Assembly: GCF_023100905.1 (NCBI RefSeq)
Contig: NZ_CP064686.1
Span: 1,426,001 to 1,490,000, forward strand
From: Bradyrhizobium sp. 4
Lineage (GTDB): Bacteria; Pseudomonadota; Alphaproteobacteria; Rhizobiales; Xanthobacteraceae
DNA length: 64,000 nucleotides
Direction: 5' to 3'
In this document: in pieces, positions 34,895 to 44,003 of the stretch
Layout of the letters: the number at the start of each line of letters is the position of its first letter
How positions within the stretch are numbered: the first letter of the stretch is position 1
Notes under the pieces: generated by a model
What the model was told of the DNA's origin: nothing
Seen by the model: only the letters and a program-made list of their open reading frames with translations
Database searches by the model: none
Made by a program: the position numbers and the translations under genes

Positions 34895-35849
34895 CTCTAT
34901 GCCAACGAGACCCGCTCAGCCTTCCGCGCTATCACCCTGCTGGCGCAGCTTGACCAACGTGGTGGTACCCAGCGCGACACAACCCAGCCGCTCGATCGCT
35001 AATCGAATGCAAGCATCTGCTGCACCATGTCGACACGGAGAGTGGCCTGCTCGATGTGAGCGTTCGCTAGGATTGGCGGCCGGCGCACGGAGCCGAGGGA
35101 TTCTCACGACAAATCCGCTGCCACGACGAAAAGCAATGTTCTTCAACAGAGAGCCGCCCAGTAGTTGAGCTCGCATAACAACACGCCGGACCCGAGAAAC
35201 GCCGCCCGCAGCTCGGTCCATGGGATGAAGCACAGGCGAGCAGAAGGGGCTAACATCTTTTGACGCCCGTAAGCTCGCTGAGGCCGGCACAAGGCCTTGA
35301 TTGGCTCTCATGGGAAGATGGAGAGCGCGATTGGAGGCGTTTTGATAGCTGCGGGACCAGACAGAACATCCATCAGCTCCATTGGATTTGCCGGAACTAT
35401 ATCGCATCGCGACTTCTTCCTTGATGTGGCCCGAGCGAGTTTCACCGGCACTGACTGGCATGTGTCCGTCATCTCCATCAATTGCTAGGTCTGGTAGTTG
35501 ACCGGGCGCGGGACGTCGGCCGTCGCTGTGCGAATCGTAGGTATCGTGCCGCTCGGCGCGGACCGTCCCGGCGTCAGGGACGAACTCCGGTATGGCAGCA
35601 TCGAGGGGGCAAGTCGGGAAGGTCGCTTCGATCCCGGTTGCGCGCGTGTCGCGCCGGCGCTGGTCCTTTTGTGCTCTTTGGTCTAGCTCATCGCGTCGAC
35701 CAGTTGCTGCTCTGGATTGCACGCGGCGGTCCGTAGCGATCCCGGTCGAGCGGCGAGCATGCACATCAATACGATCCGTCGTGCATCCACGAAGCGCTCC
35801 TCTTTGCTGGGAGTTCGTATCCAGCGTAGACCGCAGGCTGATTGCGGTA
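34895..35849. other. Gene-poor spacer
   Basis: Open frames on the minus strand (up to 282 codons) lack any recognisable domain and have unlikely composition (very Arg/Ser-rich). I regard them as chance frames. Confidence 0.4.
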
Positions 35850-36129
35850 TCCCGGGCTGCCAGCGCTTGAGCCAGGTCGAGATATCTTCGTACATCCGGA
35901 CGAACTCGATCAGGTTTTCGATACCGAAGTCGCTGAACGCCTAGATCTCATCTTCTCCGACGCGGTAGACCCAGATGAAGCCGTCCTCGATCGCCATTTT
36001 GTTGGCGACGTCCCGCAGCCAGTCGTCGTCCCGGTCGAGGTCCGCGGCCACACGGGCAATGGTGGTGATGTGATGAACTTTGTCGGTCGCGCCGTTTGAG
36101 CGGACAGCGTTGCAGTCGGGAACGTCCAA
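35850..36129 (-). pseudogene. Small conserved Bradyrhizobium-type hypothetical protein, in-frame stop
   Basis: The minus strand reads ITTIARVAADLDRDDDWLRD, then MAIEDGFIWVYRVGEDEI, a TAG at 35941, and in the same frame AFSDFGIENLIEFVRMYEDI. I recall small rhizobial proteins with this WxWD...DGxIWVYGxGxD...FTDFGIENL pattern, of unknown function. The stop splits the conserved part, so this copy is probably dead. Confidence 0.5.
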
Positions 36130-36324
36130 TTCCCGGCAGCCAACTCGCCTAGCTGCTCTTCGCGGCTAGGGCCGGGTCGGCTCTCGTCGCGCAGCTGCAC
36201 ACGGAGTCCTTTATGAATTTGGCGCTGTACGTGAGTGCACCAGGTGAGCGAAATTCGTTACCCGGGCTTCTGGGCGCGTGACGGAACGTAATGCGTTCAT
36301 ACGATTAGCGCTCGTTGGCTGGTC

Positions 36325-37656
36325 TTAACAGAGCGGCGCGCCAAGATAAGCATCGAATGCGGCCGCCACAGCGCGAGCTAGAAAACGATGCTCCTGCCTC
36401 ACGCGGATGAATCCCTTTTCCACCTCCACGATCCCATCCTCGACGAGCATTGCCAAGCGGGGTGAACCGAGGAACGGGACCGGGTCAAATCCATGAGTAA
36501 TGCAAATTGCCGGCACGTCGACCTCGAAATCGCACATCAGCCGCTCGATGATTGCGGCCCGGACGTGGTCTTCGAGGCTGAGAGAGTAACCCTTTGCCGT
36601 CGCCAGACGGCCGGCTTTGATTTGGCCGCTGTAAGAACCCGCTGCAACTTCGTTCTGGACGTAACCGTCGCCAAGGCGGCCGATCGCCGACGGGCCGAAG
36701 CCGATGACTTTATGGCAGGTGTCGGCCGAGTAACCCAGTGAGTTCCGCCGCAGGCGACCGGCTTTCTGAGTCAGCGCGAGCTCATCGTCCGGCAAGGCGA
36801 AATGGTCGAGTCCGATTTGGCGGTAGCCCGCAGCAAGCAGTGTATTGGCCATCGCCGCGGCCTGTTCTGCACGGGCAGGGCTGTCTGGCAGCGTTGCCTC
36901 GTCGATCAGGCGCTGATTCTTCTTAAAGGAAGGAACGTGCGCGTAGCCGAATACCGCAAGCCGGTCTGGTCGCATGGCCACCGCCGTAGTCGCGGTCTGA
37001 ACGCAGGACTGCACCGTCTGATTTGGCAGACCGTAGATGAGGTCGAAGTTGATGCGGATTACTCCATGCTGCCGCAGCATTTCGACAGCGCGCTCCGTTT
37101 GTGCCTCACTCTGAACGCGGTTAATGGCCTTTTGAACAATTGGATCGAAGCTCTGGACGCCCAGGCTCGCGCGGTTCACGCCGGCAGCCGCTAACGCTTC
37201 GGATGTGGCGAGCGTGAACGTGCGCGGGTCGATCTCAACAGCGATGGCGGCCGTTTTCGAAACCGCAAAGCGGCGGCGCAGAAGTTCCATCAGTACCCCG
37301 AACTGCGCGGGCTCGATGAGGGTCGGCGTTCCACCGCCGAAGTGCACGTCGCTCACAGGCAGCCGTTGCGGCACCTGCGCCGCGACCAACTCGATCTCCT
37401 TACGAAGAACCGCCAAATATTCTAGGATGGGTGAATCCCGGCGAGTGATGCTTCGAGCGAAGCCGCAATACCAGCAAATCGATCGACAGAACGGAACGTG
37501 GAAATAGAGCGACACGGACTCATTAACCGGCAGGCGCTGCAGCCATTTCTCAGAGGCTTCGGCGCCGACCACCGTGGAGAACTGGGCTACAGTTGGATAG
37601 ATGGTGTACCAAGGAAGGCGAGCATCGCAATACTTTTCCAGGACCGAGGTCTGCAA
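36325..37656 (-). CDS. hemN: Oxygen-independent coproporphyrinogen III dehydrogenase
   Basis: This 443-residue radical-SAM enzyme converts coproporphyrinogen III to protoporphyrinogen IX without O2, supplying haem to low-oxygen cells such as bacteroids. The cluster motif is Cys57-x3-Cys61-x2-Cys64 (FCRSICWYCGF). Other family marks are the N-terminal YTIYPTVAQF, DVHFGGGTPTLI, ASLGVQSFD, INFDLIYGLPNQT and GFGPSAIG. The start is TTG at 37656: an in-frame stop lies just upstream and AGGA is nine bases before it. In B. diazoefficiens hemN genes are FixK2 targets, but I could not find a good TTGAT-N4-ATCAA box in the upstream 150 bases. Confidence 0.93.
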   Translation of the reverse strand: MQTSVLEKYCDARLPWYTIYPTVAQFSTVVGAEASEKWLQRLPVNESVSLYFHVPFCRSICWYCGFARSITRRDSPILEYLAVLRKEIELVAAQVPQRLPVSDVHFGGGTPTLIEPAQFGVLMELLRRRFAVSKTAAIAVEIDPRTFTLATSEALAAAGVNRASLGVQSFDPIVQKAINRVQSEAQTERAVEMLRQHGVIRINFDLIYGLPNQTVQSCVQTATTAVAMRPDRLAVFGYAHVPSFKKNQRLIDEATLPDSPARAEQAAAMANTLLAAGYRQIGLDHFALPDDELALTQKAGRLRRNSLGYSADTCHKVIGFGPSAIGRLGDGYVQNEVAAGSYSGQIKAGRLATAKGYSLSLEDHVRAAIIERLMCDFEVDVPAICITHGFDPVPFLGSPRLAMLVEDGIVEVEKGFIRVRQEHRFLARAVAAAFDAYLGAPLC

Positions 37657-38795
37657 CGATTGTTATCCTATGTTTACGAAGTTTGTGGTCGCAAGCGAAG
37701 TCTTTTGCATTCCGTTTTGCCGATAGTAATCCGGAATGTCGCTAGACAATTGGAAGCTTGCGTGACGGCCGATCTGCTGACGAAACGCGGTGTGGGATAG
37801 CAAGCCGTTCCTCTCGAAGACAGAGAACAACTGCTGCAGGCGAGATACTCGAATCAACACGGCCACGGCGGAGCCCCAGATTCAACTCCGCTTCGCTAAT
37901 CTCCGACGTTCGCCAACGAGACATCCACCGGGGCCGTTGACGCTGCTAGAGCTCGAACTGCTCCACGACCTGACTCTTGCGAGGTTCATCGAACAAAATT
38001 GATACATCGCCTCGCAATCTTCATCAACTGACCAGGTTTGGTAGTTGACTTCTGCCTGGCGTATTCCCCATCCACCCAGGGATCCTGCGCCGGCTCGGGG
38101 ACATCCCGGTACGTAGTCGAACTTCACCAATGCGCGGATCGTCGGTGTCGCGCGGCGCCACGGCTGTTGGCGTGAGTGTGTTCTCGAGTTGGTATGGAAA
38201 AAGTAATGACCGGGTAGGCGAGCGAGACGTGATCGATGCAATTGAACAGCCGTTTCAGACTTGCCACCGGTTTTGCACAGATCGTCAAGGCATCTATGGT
38301 GGGTGGTGGTCGCCTTCGTGTGTCTGGGCACTGCAGGGGTTTATTTTTTTTGACCGACGTCAGACAATATATCGAGAGCTCGGCGGTCCGTGAAGTTGCT
38401 CCAAGGCTGAGCTTGTCACCGACGCCGGGGCGGTACCTGTCGGAGGTTCCATCCGGACAGGCTCACGGTCAAGCGGCTTCACCCGAGCTCGTGTACATCG
38501 TCGGGCACGGCGTGTGCAGAAACTTCCAAACACCGGCGCAAACCAGGACGTCGGCGCTTCCCCGAAGACGCATAGCCGAAACTGAGGCTCAAGAACCAGA
38601 ACGCATTCTTCAAATTCAGTGCATCCAGCCTCTTGAGATTGGATGAATCGACCTACGATCGAGCCTCCGCCGCGAACATTCTACTCGACGCCACTGTTCG
38701 TCCCATAGCCACAAAGCGCGTAAACCAACAAGCAAATCGTCCGAATGGACCAAGTACGGCGCATAGCCCGGGAGATCGCGGTGCGCCTGATAGTT
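37657..38795. other. Upstream of hemN and beyond, no recognised gene
   Basis: About 1.1 kb. A minus-strand stretch near 38000-38110 (ALVKFDYVPGCPRAG, GIRQAEVNYQTWSV) looks protein-like but I cannot name it. It has some likeness to sequence near 35490-35570. Confidence 0.35.
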
Positions 38796-39122
38796 CTACG
38801 CGGGATTCCTGACTGCCTCAGCTAGCATCGCGTAAAGCTGCCGCTTGCTCATTTCCTGAGGCTGGCTATCTAGCGCCTTTTGCGACAGCTTCTTTCCGAC
38901 GCAATCGCGACCAGCCGCCATCGCCGTCGGCCCTCGCTTCGGGGCGGGTCTAATCTTGGGTTTTGCTGTTGGTGGCTTGTGACCTCGAGTGAGGCCCAAC
39001 CGAGCTAGCCTGCCGCAAACTGCGTTGCGACTGCACTCGAGATGACGCGCGATCTGCGCGGCACTCTGTCCCGCGGCCCAGAGCTTTTCCAGCTGTGCCA
39101 ATTCTCTTCTATTCCAGCGCAT
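38796..39122 (-). CDS. Small GcrA-family DNA-binding protein
   Basis: This 108-residue protein has an N-terminal GcrA-like helix-turn-helix: WNRRELAQLEKLWAAGQSAA, then QIARHLECSRNAVCGRLARLG, matching the family pattern W-x-D/E...LxxLWxxGxSAxxIAxxL...RNAVxGKxxRLGL. GcrA is an alpha-proteobacterial cell-cycle regulator that binds GANTC-methylated promoters with sigma-70. This copy is shorter than GcrA itself, with a basic linker (KPKIRPAPKRGP) and a different C terminus. It is therefore a paralogue, possibly acquired with the island. ATG at 39122; no partner gene is adjacent. Confidence 0.75.
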   Translation of the reverse strand: MRWNRRELAQLEKLWAAGQSAAQIARHLECSRNAVCGRLARLGLTRGHKPPTAKPKIRPAPKRGPTAMAAGRDCVGKKLSQKALDSQPQEMSKRQLYAMLAEAVRNPA

Positions 39123-39739
39123 GGACGATACTTTAGTGCCAGTTGTGACGTCAGGTTAGTTTACTCTTCGTCCGGCTCGCGCACGATCGCCGGTTTGGTC
39201 TCCTGTTCATTCATTCTACGAAAGCCCGCATCGCGAGTAAGGAAAAACGAGTGTCCTTGGCACACCGCGCTCTCTTGTTAGTCCCTACCGTGATTAGGGT
39301 CCCACCTGCTCGCGCAATATAAGTAGTCGAGTGGCAACCGGGCGTGCCGCTGGGTGCCATCGCGGCGAGTGCTTGCGTCCTGATGTTGACTACCACAAAA
39401 GCGAGTTCGCGCGCCTCCCCAATCTTGATAGGGGAGCTTCGCTCGCCTTTCCACTATTCTTTATCGACGGGGGCCGAACCAAGTTCCCAAGTAACTTCGG
39501 CCGTAAGATAATTTCAGAGAGCTCTCGCGAAGCCGAGCCATGGACATGCGTCACACATTGTTACTGTACGGCCCAGCTCGTTGTGTTTCGACCGAGCTTC
39601 CATGCGAGTGCAAAATAGCGCATGAGCCGATCTTTCAAAATTTCACGCCAATGTCCGCGAGACAATCATGACAGCCTTATCGGCAGAGAACGCTTGCGAG
39701 GAGGCTGACATCTCGCTGAGCCACCTTGATGTAAGCGAG
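39123..39739. other. Spacer with no recognised gene
   Basis: Nothing was recognised between the GcrA-like gene and the P450 remnant. Confidence 0.4.
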
Positions 39740-40960
39740 CCCAAGCGTTTTTAAGGTGATACCGTTTGGACTTGTTTCGAGCGGCTGCGAAGGGAAGATC
39801 CCGTCCATTATTGCGAAGGCAGCCCGTACGGTCCATATTGGTCGATAACAAAATACCGCGACATCGTAGGCGTGGATTCAAATCACACAATTTCCTCGTC
39901 AGAGCGAAGCGTCACAATTGTGGACCCGCCGCAGAAGTATTGGACTCCCAGTTTTATTAAGATGAGTCCTCCTGTCCATGCTCAGCAGCGTAAGACTGTC
40001 AGTCCGATCGCGGCATCGGAGAACCTGGCGAAGCTTGAAGGCTTGATCCGCTTGCGGGTTCAGAAGATATTGGACGGTTTGCCGCGCAATGATACCTTCA
40101 ACTGGGTCGATAGAGTCTCCATCGAGTTGACGACCAAATGCTGGCCACGCTGTTCGACTTTCCATTTCAAGATCGACGGCTGCTGACCTACTGGTCGGAC
40201 GTAGCCGCCTTGAGTCCACAAATGGGCCACCAGATCGACAGCTGGGAAAAGCGAAAGGCGGTGCTGTCCGAGTGCTTGGACTATTTCACACGGCTTTGGA
40301 GCGAACGGGAAAAATCCGAGCCGCGCGCTGACCTAATCTCTATGATAGCGCATTCACCGGCGACCCGAAACATGGAGCCATGTGAATTCCTGGGCAACCT
40401 CATTCTGCTGATTGCTGGAGGTAACGATACTACGCGCAACTCAATTACCGGGGCGTCTTGTTCATGAGTCAAAATCCGTCCCAACTGCGAAAACTCCGCG
40501 ATGATGCTTCGCTAGTGCCCGGGGCGGTATCCGAGATTATACGATACCAAACGCCTAGCGCGCATATGCGCCGGACCGCTGTGGACGATTTCACGATAGG
40601 GCACAAGAAAATCAGGCGAGGCGATAAAGTTGTGATGTGGTACATCTCTGGCAACCGAGACGACGAGGTTATTGCTAGCCCCAACAGCTTCATCATCGAT
40701 CGGGAAAATGTACGGCAGCATCTCTCTTTTGGCTTTGGGATTCATCGTTGCGTGGGTAGGCATCTTGCAGAGCTGCAGCTGAAAATCCCTGTGGCAGGAG
40801 ATGCTGAAGCGATCTCTGGAGGTAACGGTGGTCGGCGAGCGAACCGGAGCGAGTTCAATCCAATTTTGGGCACGGTTATTCCGCACTGCCGGTGCAGATT
40901 CCAGGTTAGTCTCGGTTGCGAGCGACATTCAACACTGGTCATATCGTGCAGAACCGGTTA
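39740..40960 (+). pseudogene. Cytochrome P450 (CYP153-like), frameshifted
   Basis: Fragments in several frames give most of a P450: VWTCFERLRREDPVHYCEGS, PYGPYWSITKYRDIVGVDSN (about 39760-39870), then FNWVDRVSIELTTK, LATLFDFPFQDRRLLTYWSD, LGNLILLIAGGNDTTRNSIT (I-helix, about 40390-40450), SAHMRRTAVDDF, VVMWYISGNRDDEV and the haem-binding FGFGIHRCVG with its Cys ligand (about 40735-40760). The C-terminal part is scrambled. At least three frame changes are needed, at about 40138, 40465 and after 40790. By overall feel it is closest to CYP153/bacterial class I P450s that hydroxylate alkanes or terpenes. Confidence 0.85.
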
Positions 40961-41099
40961 GGACCTCGTGGAGACCTGTTGTCTCGGTAAGTTCACCGGG
41001 GTTGCCTTGCGGGCTTCTGGGTGTTTTGACGATTGCCGGCAGGGCCACAGTGCCCGATCCGAGGGCCCCGGCAAGGCCTTTTTGGCGGTAGGCTGATCG

Positions 41100-41700
41100 C
41101 GCTTAAGCGGCGTGAGCGGCGCTCTGAGGCTGGTCGGTTGCCCAGATTGACGACCGGGTGCTGATGGAGGCTTGCCGTGAGGCCGCGTCGTGGAACCGAC
41201 TCTTGAGGATCGCCGTCAACGTTTCGGCCGCGCAATCCGCAGGGAGAACCTCGATGCGCAAGTCCGCAAGGCGCTGGGCAAAAGCGGGCTGTCGCTGGCC
41301 GGCCTCGAGCCCGAGATCACCGAAGGCGTGCTGATCGAGGATGTCTTGCGCGCGAAGAAGACGATGCAATTGCTCAAGAGCCTCGGCATCCTGATCGCGC
41401 TGGACGACTTCGGGACCGGGTATTCCTCGTTGTCCTACCATCGAGGCCTTCCCTCTCGACTGGATCAAGATCTATCGGGCATTCGTTGGCTCGCTTGGAC
41501 AGAACGAGCGATCGTTGGCCATCGTTCGCGCTGTTATCGGCTCGCTCAGGGTCTTGGCGTGCCGGTGCTTGCTGAAGGGATCGAAACGAAGGTCCAAATG
41601 TTGCTCCTTGTCCAGGAGGGCTGCGATGAGATGCAAGGCTACTTGATCGGACGCCCGCAGCGTCTTGCGGCGGAAAGTCGGTCCAAGCCGAGGGTCCCAT
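41100..41700 (+). pseudogene. EAL-domain (c-di-GMP phosphodiesterase) fragment, frameshifted
   Basis: Mixed frames read LMEACREAASWNRLLRIAVNVSAAQ, then LDAQVRKALGKSGLSLAGLE, ITEGVLIEDVLRAKKTMQLL, LGILIALDDFGTGYSSLSYH, FPLDWIKI, AFVGSLGQNERSLAIVRAVI, and LGVPVLAEGIETKVQMLLLV with GYLIGRP. This is the C-terminal two thirds of an EAL domain, the enzyme fold that degrades cyclic di-GMP. The EAL motif region and any GGDEF part are missing, and there are at least three frameshifts. Confidence 0.85.
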
Positions 41701-42050
41701 CTCTCGTCCAGTCGGCCTCATGGGGGAGATTGCGGCGGGCTCGACAAAGCTGTCTTCAGGATTCGGCATTGAAGGACCCGGACTGAGATCCAGACCAGCG
41801 TCACTGGTGCGAGAGCTGCCAGCAGGCCGGTACCGCGAAAATCAGGATGATCTAGAGGACGTCAACATCCAGCGCCGCATTCGCCTGCGCGCACCGTAAC
41901 GTCAGGCCGGCTGCTAGGCCACAACCTCATGGGAGAGGTCGAACCGGTTTGGTCGTTTGGGGCTTCAACTCCGCCGCAGCAGTTGGCACACGTTTTGGCA
42001 ACTCTGATCCTCTTGGCCGGACACGCAGCCCGCGGCTTGATTGCGGCAAG
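41701..42050. other. Spacer at the boundary between island-like and fix-region DNA
   Basis: No gene is recognised. G+C content and gene density change in this neighbourhood. Confidence 0.4.
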
Positions 42051-42080
42051 AAAGGCCCGCCGAAATGCGTTCGGCGGGCC
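42047..42080 (-). terminator. Intrinsic terminator after fixK2
   Basis: GGCCCGCCGAA (42054-42064) pairs perfectly with TTCGGCGGGCC (42070-42080) around a 5-base loop. Read on the minus strand it is followed by TTTCTT. It lies about 40 bases after the fixK2 stop. Confidence 0.85.
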
Positions 42081-42116
42081 AAGTCGGAGAGGAGAAACGC
42101 GGCCGGGTGAAAGCGA

Positions 42117-42815
42117 TCAGGCATCGAGATTGTGCAGGCGCTGGCGGTTGTGCAGTACGATCTGGCGGGCGCCGGAGAAGCCGAGTATGCGCTTTGCGTG
42201 AAGCTGCGAGAGCGCGCGCGACACGGTCTCGAGCGTGAGGCCGAGATAGTCGCCGATATCGCGCCGACACATCGGCAGTGCCATCATGCCGGCGACGGCG
42301 AGGCGGCGATCCATTTCGAGCAGGAAGGTTGCAACACGCTCCATCGCCGTCTTGCGCCCCAGCAGCAACATGTGATCTTCGGCGTGACGCAGCTCGCCCG
42401 CCGTCATGACCCAGAGCTTGCGCGCGACCTGTACGTCGGTGCTGGCGGACCTTTCGAGGCTGGCTCGCTCCACGAGGCGTATGCTGGTGGCGATAATCGC
42501 TTCGGCCGCAAGGCGATGCGTCTGGCCGGGTTCGAGGCCGAACACGTCACCGGGAAGATGGAACGCGCCGATCTGACGGCGGCCGTCGGAGAGCAGCTTG
42601 TAGCTGCGCACCGCGCCGGAGACGACCTGATAGACATATTCGGCGGGCTCGTCCTCGCCATAGATCTCCTCGTCCTTGCGATAGGAGAACTCGGTGGCAA
42701 CGAGGCCGGCATGTCCGGCGATCGCGCCGAACTGTTCGGACACGGAACGCGCGGGAGCGATCTTACCGCCGATTTGGGTCTTAATCGCCTGGGTCTTGAG
42801 CGTCTGGGTCAGCAT
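42117..42815 (-). CDS. fixK2: CRP/FNR-type regulator of microaerobic genes
   Basis: This 232-residue CRP/FNR-superfamily activator relays the FixLJ low-oxygen signal to fixNOQP, fixGHIS, haem and denitrification genes. It lacks the N-terminal Fe-S cysteines of FNR. The sensor-like beta-roll region contains RSYKLLSDGRRQIGAFHLPG, the dimer helix contains LRHAEDHMLLLGRKTAMERV, and the helix-turn-helix contains RRDIGDYLGLTLETVSRALS. Cys183 (ALPMCRRDI) is at the position of the redox-sensitive Cys of B. diazoefficiens FixK2 when ATG at 42815 is used; this is why I chose it over ATG at 42824. It lies downstream of the fixL-fixJ-receiver group, with a palindrome in the gap. Confidence 0.95.
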   Translation of the reverse strand: MLTQTLKTQAIKTQIGGKIAPARSVSEQFGAIAGHAGLVATEFSYRKDEEIYGEDEPAEYVYQVVSGAVRSYKLLSDGRRQIGAFHLPGDVFGLEPGQTHRLAAEAIIATSIRLVERASLERSASTDVQVARKLWVMTAGELRHAEDHMLLLGRKTAMERVATFLLEMDRRLAVAGMMALPMCRRDIGDYLGLTLETVSRALSQLHAKRILGFSGARQIVLHNRQRLHNLDA

Positions 42816-42898
42816 CTGCGCCATCTCCGTTGTGATGGTGCATTGGTACGCGGGATCGCGCGATCCGGAAATTTCGAGCGATATCTTAAGGAGGTTTA

Positions 42899-42918
42899 CC
42901 TACGGAGAATCCCGTAGG
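42899..42918. promoter_or_regulatory. Palindrome upstream of fixK2, possible FixJ site
   Basis: CCTACGG-N6-CCGTAGG is a perfect 7-bp inverted repeat in the short gap between the receiver gene stop and fixK2, about 85-105 bases before the fixK2 start. No T-run follows, so it is not an obvious terminator. FixJ activates fixK2 in Bradyrhizobium from a site in this region. Confidence 0.5.
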
Positions 42919-43338
42919 TCAGTGGCCGCGCCTGTCCTGGATGGCGTGGCGGATGCATTTCGCCAGGTTTTCATCGAGGAGCGGCTTCAAAATCACGTCC
43001 TTGATCCCTGCCGCCGCTGCCTTTACCGAGATATTTCCGTCGGGATAGCCGGTGATCAGGATCACGGGCCTGTCGGCGTCGGATTGGCGCAGCCGCCAGG
43101 CCAACTCGATGCCATTGATGTCAGGCATCTTGTAGTCGATCACGTAGCAGTCCGCGCCGGGCGGGGTCGTCGCATTGAGCAGCGCCGGAGCGCTCCTGAA
43201 GGTCTGCACGGCAAAGCCCTCGGTTTCCAGCAGGAAGCGCAGGGATCCCAGCACCGCGGCATCGTCGTCGACCACGTAGACGGTGGGCTTTGCCGATGCG
43301 CCTGGGGGCCGCTGATGGGGCGAGCCGATCTCGATCAT
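42919..43338 (-). CDS. Receiver-domain response regulator between fixJ and fixK2
   Basis: This is a 139-residue single receiver domain: acidic pocket in VYVVDDDAAVLGSLRFLLET, phosphoacceptor Asp68 in CYVIDYKMPD, Thr in VILITGYPDG, Lys in DVILKPLLDE. There is no output domain. ATG at 43338 is preferred to an upstream TTG that overlaps fixJ. B. diazoefficiens also has a receiver gene between fixJ and fixK2, so the order is conserved. It may compete for or buffer phosphate from FixL, but that is inference. Confidence 0.88.
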   Translation of the reverse strand: MIEIGSPHQRPPGASAKPTVYVVDDDAAVLGSLRFLLETEGFAVQTFRSAPALLNATTPPGADCYVIDYKMPDINGIELAWRLRQSDADRPVILITGYPDGNISVKAAAAGIKDVILKPLLDENLAKCIRHAIQDRRGH

Positions 43339-43382
43339 GCCTGCGTGGCTATCACAGGCCCGCACAAGTGCCTTGACCTGCC

Positions 43383-44000
43383 TCAATCCTTCAGCATGCC
43401 GGCGCGCATCGCCAGCCGGACCAGTTCCGAGAGGCTGTTGGCCTGCATCTTGGTCATCACATTGGCCCGGTAGACCTCGATCGTGCGCGGGCTGATGTCG
43501 TATTCGCGGGCGATCAGCTTATTGGAGAGACCTGCGATCAGCCCCTCCATGATCTGGTGCTCGCGCGGGCTCAACGAGGCCACACGGGCGGCCATATCCT
43601 GCGCGATAGCCTCGTTCTTGGCGACCGGTTCGGCCCGGCGGATCGCGGCCTCGATCATGGTGACGAGGCGGTCGTCCTCGAACGGCTTTTCCAGGAAGTC
43701 GACCGCACCAAGCTTCATCGCTTCGACTGCGAGCGGCACGTCGCCGTGACCGGTCATGATCACGATCGGGAACGGACTGTGCTGCGCCTTCATGCACTTG
43801 AGAAGCTCGATTCCGTCAACGCCCGGCATGCGGATGTCCGAGACTACGCAGCCGAAGGCGAGGCCGGGCAGGGCGCCGAGGAAGCCTTGCGCATTGTCGA
43901 ATAGGGTGACGCCGAAGCCGCAGGAATCCAGCAGGAAGTTCAGCGAGTCCCGCATCGCCTCGTCGTCGTCGATGACGTAGACATGTCCCTTGGTTGTCAT
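43383..44000 (-). CDS. fixJ: Two-component response regulator
   Basis: This 205-residue regulator has a receiver (VYVIDDDEAMRDSLNFLLDS, phosphoacceptor Asp55 in CVVSDIRMPGVDG, Thr in IVIMTGHGDVP, Lys in DFLEKPFEDD). A LuxR-type DNA-binding domain follows (LSPREHQIMEGLIAGLSNKL, ISPRTIEVYRANVMTKMQAN). FixJ is phosphorylated by FixL under low oxygen and activates fixK2. Its start is three bases after the fixL stop, so the two are co-transcribed. Length and sequence pattern match FixJ of other rhizobia. Confidence 0.95.
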   Translation of the reverse strand: MTTKGHVYVIDDDEAMRDSLNFLLDSCGFGVTLFDNAQGFLGALPGLAFGCVVSDIRMPGVDGIELLKCMKAQHSPFPIVIMTGHGDVPLAVEAMKLGAVDFLEKPFEDDRLVTMIEAAIRRAEPVAKNEAIAQDMAARVASLSPREHQIMEGLIAGLSNKLIAREYDISPRTIEVYRANVMTKMQANSLSELVRLAMRAGMLKD

Positions 44001-44003
44001 GAA

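Noticed and set aside
34916..35764. 282-codon minus-strand open frame
   Set aside because: Arg/Ser-rich, no domain, no ribosome site. Most likely a chance frame in non-coding DNA.
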